Part shown: piece by piece, positions 62,301 to 64,000 of the stretch
Numbering within the stretch: the stretch's first letter is position 1
Layout: the number at the start of each line of letters is the position of its first letter
Program-made: the position numbers and the translations under genes
Notes under the pieces: generated by a model
What the model was told of the DNA's origin: nothing
Seen by the model: only the letters and a program-made list of their open reading frames with translations
Databases searched by the model: none
Assembly (NCBI GenBank): GCA_049522195.1
Contig: JBEKOB010000001.1
Coordinates: 62,001-126,000 of the forward strand
Origin: UBA9647 sp049522195
GTDB taxonomy: Bacteria > Bacteroidota > Ignavibacteria > UBA10030
Reading direction: 5' to 3'
DNA: 64,000 nt

Positions 62301-64000
62301 CTTCAAGCTCGTGTGTCCATAGCAACTTCTGCGGCTACTGGCCCAAGAGATGTTTCGGTCACAAACGCCGGATCCGGGGGTGGAACTGCCACACTTACGG
62401 GAGGATTCACTGTTACGAATCCACTTGCGGGCATTGCGGGCGTCACCCCTTCGGCAGGTGGTCGGGGGATCTCAACGAGCGTGACAATCACGGGATCGGG
62501 ATTTGTCCAGGGTGTCACAAGCTTAAACTTTGGTGCAGGAATATCGGTCAGTTCGATTGTGGTGAGTAGCGCGACCAGGATGACGGCGAGTGTCTTTGTT
62601 GCCCGCGACGCCACATTGGGTTCCCGTGATATCACTGTATCGAATCCGACACCCGGTGGTGGGTCCGCCACTCTCACAGGTGGTTTCACTGTCCAAAATC
62701 CTGTGCCTAGCGTGACGGGCACGTCACCTGGCACGGGTGTTCTTGGGCAGACATTGACTGTCACAGTGACCGGTGTGGGTTTCCTCGCTGGCGTCACCAC
62801 GGTCGATTTTGGATCTGGTATCACAGTTAATTCAGCGGCTGTGGATACAGGTGGTACACATATATCCACCATTATTTCGATTGCCGCGGGAGCAGTCGCT
62901 GGAGAGCGGACGGTAACTGTGACCAATCTTGGCCCAGGTGGCGGCTCAGGAACACTGCCAGGGGGGTTCATTGTCAACAATCCGTTGCCAACACTTACAA
63001 GCATCAACCCTGCGGTTGGAGGGAAAGGTCAGACTCTGAACGTTGCTTTGGTGGGAACGAACTTTGTCAATGGGACCACGAGCGTCAGCTTTGGACAGGG
63101 TGTGAGCGTGAACTCAGTGGTCGTGAACAGTCAAACAAGTCTCACGGCCAACATCACTATTGGGGTGGACGCAATAGCAGCCGCGAGAAGCGTGACCGTC
63201 ACAAATCCTCCACCAGGGGGAGGAAGCGCCACCCTCTCATTCGCATTCAACGTACAGAACGCGGCTCCAACCCTCACGACAGTATCCCCGAGCTCCGGAT
63301 CGAGAGGTCAGACATTGAATGTGACACTCTCAGGGACTGGATTCTATTCCGGTGTGACTACTGTGAGTCTTGGGTCCGGCATCAACATAAATTCCACCGC
63401 TGTCAACAACTCGACCCAGATGATTCTTGGCATCACTGTTGCTCCCGATGCTGCTATGGGTCCAAGGGATGTTGTCGTGACGAATCCCGCTCCTGGAGGC
63501 GGAACAGCGACTCTTGCCGGATCGTTTACCGTATCCTATCCCGTTCCGACTCTCACATCAATGTCGCCGAACTCTGGGATACGGAGCCAAACTCTTAGTG
63601 TAATCCTGACAGGGAGTGGATTCTATTCCGGTGTAACCAGTGTAAGCTTTGGAACTGGGATCGCAGTGAACTCCACTACCGTCAACAGTTTGACGCAGGT
63701 GACAGTTGGTATCTCCATTGCCCCCGATGCTGCGATGGGGCTAAGGGATGTCACGGTGACGAATCCCACACCCGGAGGTGGAACCGCGACGCTCGCCGGA
63801 TCATTTACCGTAGCCAATCCAGCACCTACCATCACGAGTGTGGCACCCGTCAGTGCCGGGAGAGGAAGTCTGCTGAAGGTCACGGTCGTCGGAACGCAGT
63901 TCATCGATGGTGTAACGTCGCTGAGTTTCGGCGCGGATATTTCAGTCACCAACTTCGCTGTAAAGAGCTCCACGGAAATCGACGTGAACATTGCTATAAA
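59322..64000 (+). CDS. Giant secreted IPT/TIG-repeat protein, 3' end outside window
   Basis: Open from ATG 59322 to the window edge, at least 1559 residues, no stop seen. A signal peptide (about 1-30, ending VSAWAQA) is followed by a beta-rich region with the GAWNATSTWQYFDGSTW and DGVITIRHLVTVTEDVTI pattern common in Ignavibacteria-type surface proteins (about 35-600). IPT/TIG Ig-like repeats start near residue 667: nine complete ones and a tenth cut by the edge, about 85-93 residues each (PTLTSxxPxxGxxGQTLxVxL, VTNPxPGGGTATL). A T9SS sorting domain may lie beyond the window. Probable surface adhesin or structural protein. Residues of about 445-490 are an unusual basic insertion. Confidence 0.88.
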   Translation, partial: MIKLATKLLSSATFVLVACISLTVSAWAQAPNMGDYQSKTSGAWNATSTWQYFDGSTWIDAVATPTNSDGVITIRHLVTVTEDVTIDETVISSAGEISVASGKTLTIGNSEGTDLDVSGRITGVGATLNFSGWKLKLHSGSVVSITNLIIDDDSNHDVEGIGTFTNCTLDIQLGYLYLTNNLSITGGTIQLVGLEGGSTLDLNGNILTLNGVALTNDHYCDIYDTPSTGKIQTTGGSAITQNGYFSALLEVSGTTSASGTGDFSGGIRVLNGAALSVPGASTLIISSDLEIQGTGTLSGANATTSVVALTGSYNGDDLTGNHLTLAGSLPGTTISKVQLQLHGGSYKFVLFSGFANLQNGASFDIDNSSTLRLVDDGTVSGGAIQMNSGVIDTYGNTLTLNGTTLNIGSFASVDDYNEVIGLVQTQGTTTIQQGGEFYVPLNVLEGTTEAWSVVYSEHLPGLGKRAPSVGGLAHVQATRGHAKRRAGTTALSGSGEFTGDIDVSADATLRIRSGETLWLSYYTNISEAVGSTTIGTIATTRDCYTESGNETFGGLGVEIQSVSVNLGSTTVTRTTGTTPSMTGVTFIKRFFDISPSTNAGLNATFVFHYVPGELNGTTVSNLQLYKSTDVGSTWSNQGGTVDGELSEITLTGVNSFSRWTAGQLGGAIPTIRSISPSSAEGGNTLTVIITGTNFVSGGSTVRFSGTGISVNSTTVNSPGQITATITISESASADLRDVSVTTPSGRALLANGFEVKAPPPPTLTQVAPAFAVRGSTLDVVLTGTRFASGSSVSFSGGGITVNTATVNSSSQITANITVGAAALAGNRDVSVSGTTGTATLANSFQVRNPSPTLSGLSPSAGILGQSLAVTLQGTGFASSSPTVSFGDGITVVSVSASDDQTLIAQISIAAGAIPGTRNVTVTNPAPGGGTATLNAGFTIYPQTGLTAVSPGVGARGQVLTVVLTGSNFVARVTSVSFGNDVTVDSIDVLSSTQLQARVSIATSAATGPRDVSVTNAGSGGGTATLTGGFTVTNPLAGIAGVTPSAGGRGISTSVTITGSGFVQGVTSLNFGAGISVSSIVVSSATRMTASVFVARDATLGSRDITVSNPTPGGGSATLTGGFTVQNPVPSVTGTSPGTGVLGQTLTVTVTGVGFLAGVTTVDFGSGITVNSAAVDTGGTHISTIISIAAGAVAGERTVTVTNLGPGGGSGTLPGGFIVNNPLPTLTSINPAVGGKGQTLNVALVGTNFVNGTTSVSFGQGVSVNSVVVNSQTSLTANITIGVDAIAAARSVTVTNPPPGGGSATLSFAFNVQNAAPTLTTVSPSSGSRGQTLNVTLSGTGFYSGVTTVSLGSGININSTAVNNSTQMILGITVAPDAAMGPRDVVVTNPAPGGGTATLAGSFTVSYPVPTLTSMSPNSGIRSQTLSVILTGSGFYSGVTSVSFGTGIAVNSTTVNSLTQVTVGISIAPDAAMGLRDVTVTNPTPGGGTATLAGSFTVANPAPTITSVAPVSAGRGSLLKVTVVGTQFIDGVTSLSFGADISVTNFAVKSSTEIDVNIAI
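61322..64000 (+). repeat. Tandem coding repeats of IPT/TIG domains
   Basis: Nine full units and one partial unit, the last four with a period close to 276 bp (starts near 62989, 63265, 63541 and 63817). Units eight and nine share the longest identical stretches, for example GGATTCTATTCCGGTGT, suggesting recent duplication or gene conversion. First units are shorter and lack the GGGTATL end. Confidence 0.85.

Noticed and set aside
61322..64000. Possible CRISPR-like regular repetition
   Set aside because: The period is about 276 bp, units are diverged and coding, and translate as IPT/TIG domains.

Overview
The window is a continuous stretch of bacterial chromosome at roughly 50-55% G+C by eye, cut at both ends: the first gene starts at base 9 and the last runs off the right edge. 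Gene content points to the Bacteroidota / Ignavibacteriota-Chlorobiota (FCB) lineage. Markers are a TonB receptor with an N-terminal carboxypeptidase-regulatory domain, a very large exported protein ending in a type 9 secretion (T9SS) sorting-type domain, a PorV/PorQ-family outer-membrane protein, a GWxTD-domain protein and a PIG-L/amidotransferase-like fusion. Two promoters read TTGACA-N17-TATATT, which is sigma70-like and not the -33/-7 pattern of classical Bacteroidetes. I cannot assign a genus.

Bases 1-24,990 are the information-processing superoperon: rpoC, then the str cluster (rpsL, rpsG, fusA, tuf), then the S10-spc-alpha array from rpsJ to rplQ with secY, map, infA, rpmJ and rpoA in the usual order, ending with the ribosome-assembly GTPase engB and a strong terminator. 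All genes are on + and closely packed. Six small-subunit genes (S12, S10, S3, S14, S13, S11) start with TTG. L22 and L17 carry lysine/alanine/glutamate-rich C-terminal tails and L5 a similar N-terminal one. Two A+T-rich intergenic micro-repeats sit inside this operon.

Bases 25,100-31,170 hold an exported carboxypeptidase-regulatory-domain protein, a polytopic GT-C-like membrane protein, and a class V aminotransferase plus long-form SerA pair, probably serine synthesis. Bases 31,170-39,320 form an outer-membrane cluster with a long structured leader: TonB receptor, T9SS-type cargo and PorV/PorQ protein, closed by a textbook terminator. Bases 39,540-44,150 form a small envelope operon: a PIG-L-like protein that has lost its metal motifs, a GWxTD protein and an NHL-propeller protein. 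ssb and gamma-glutamyltransferase follow.

Bases 46,500-47,280 hold a REP-associated tyrosine transposase broken by a one-base frameshift, with three REPIN-like palindromic units around it. A cobalamin riboswitch and a candidate terminator then precede a BtuB-like TonB receptor and a beta-propeller lipoprotein that I infer to be BtuG-like. On the minus strand, 58,388-50,855 is a five-gene glycan operon: a glycosyltransferase-2/flippase fusion, two GT4-type enzymes, a GT2 enzyme and a DUF2723/TPR membrane protein. After 933 bp of mostly empty sequence, the window ends inside a giant secreted protein with at least nine complete IPT/TIG repeats. No tRNA, rRNA or CRISPR array was seen. The most interesting items are the B12 uptake operon, the GT2-flippase fusion, the metal-less PIG-L protein, the dispersed micro-repeats, and the TonB receptor leader with a near-perfect Shine-Dalgarno element that has no gene.
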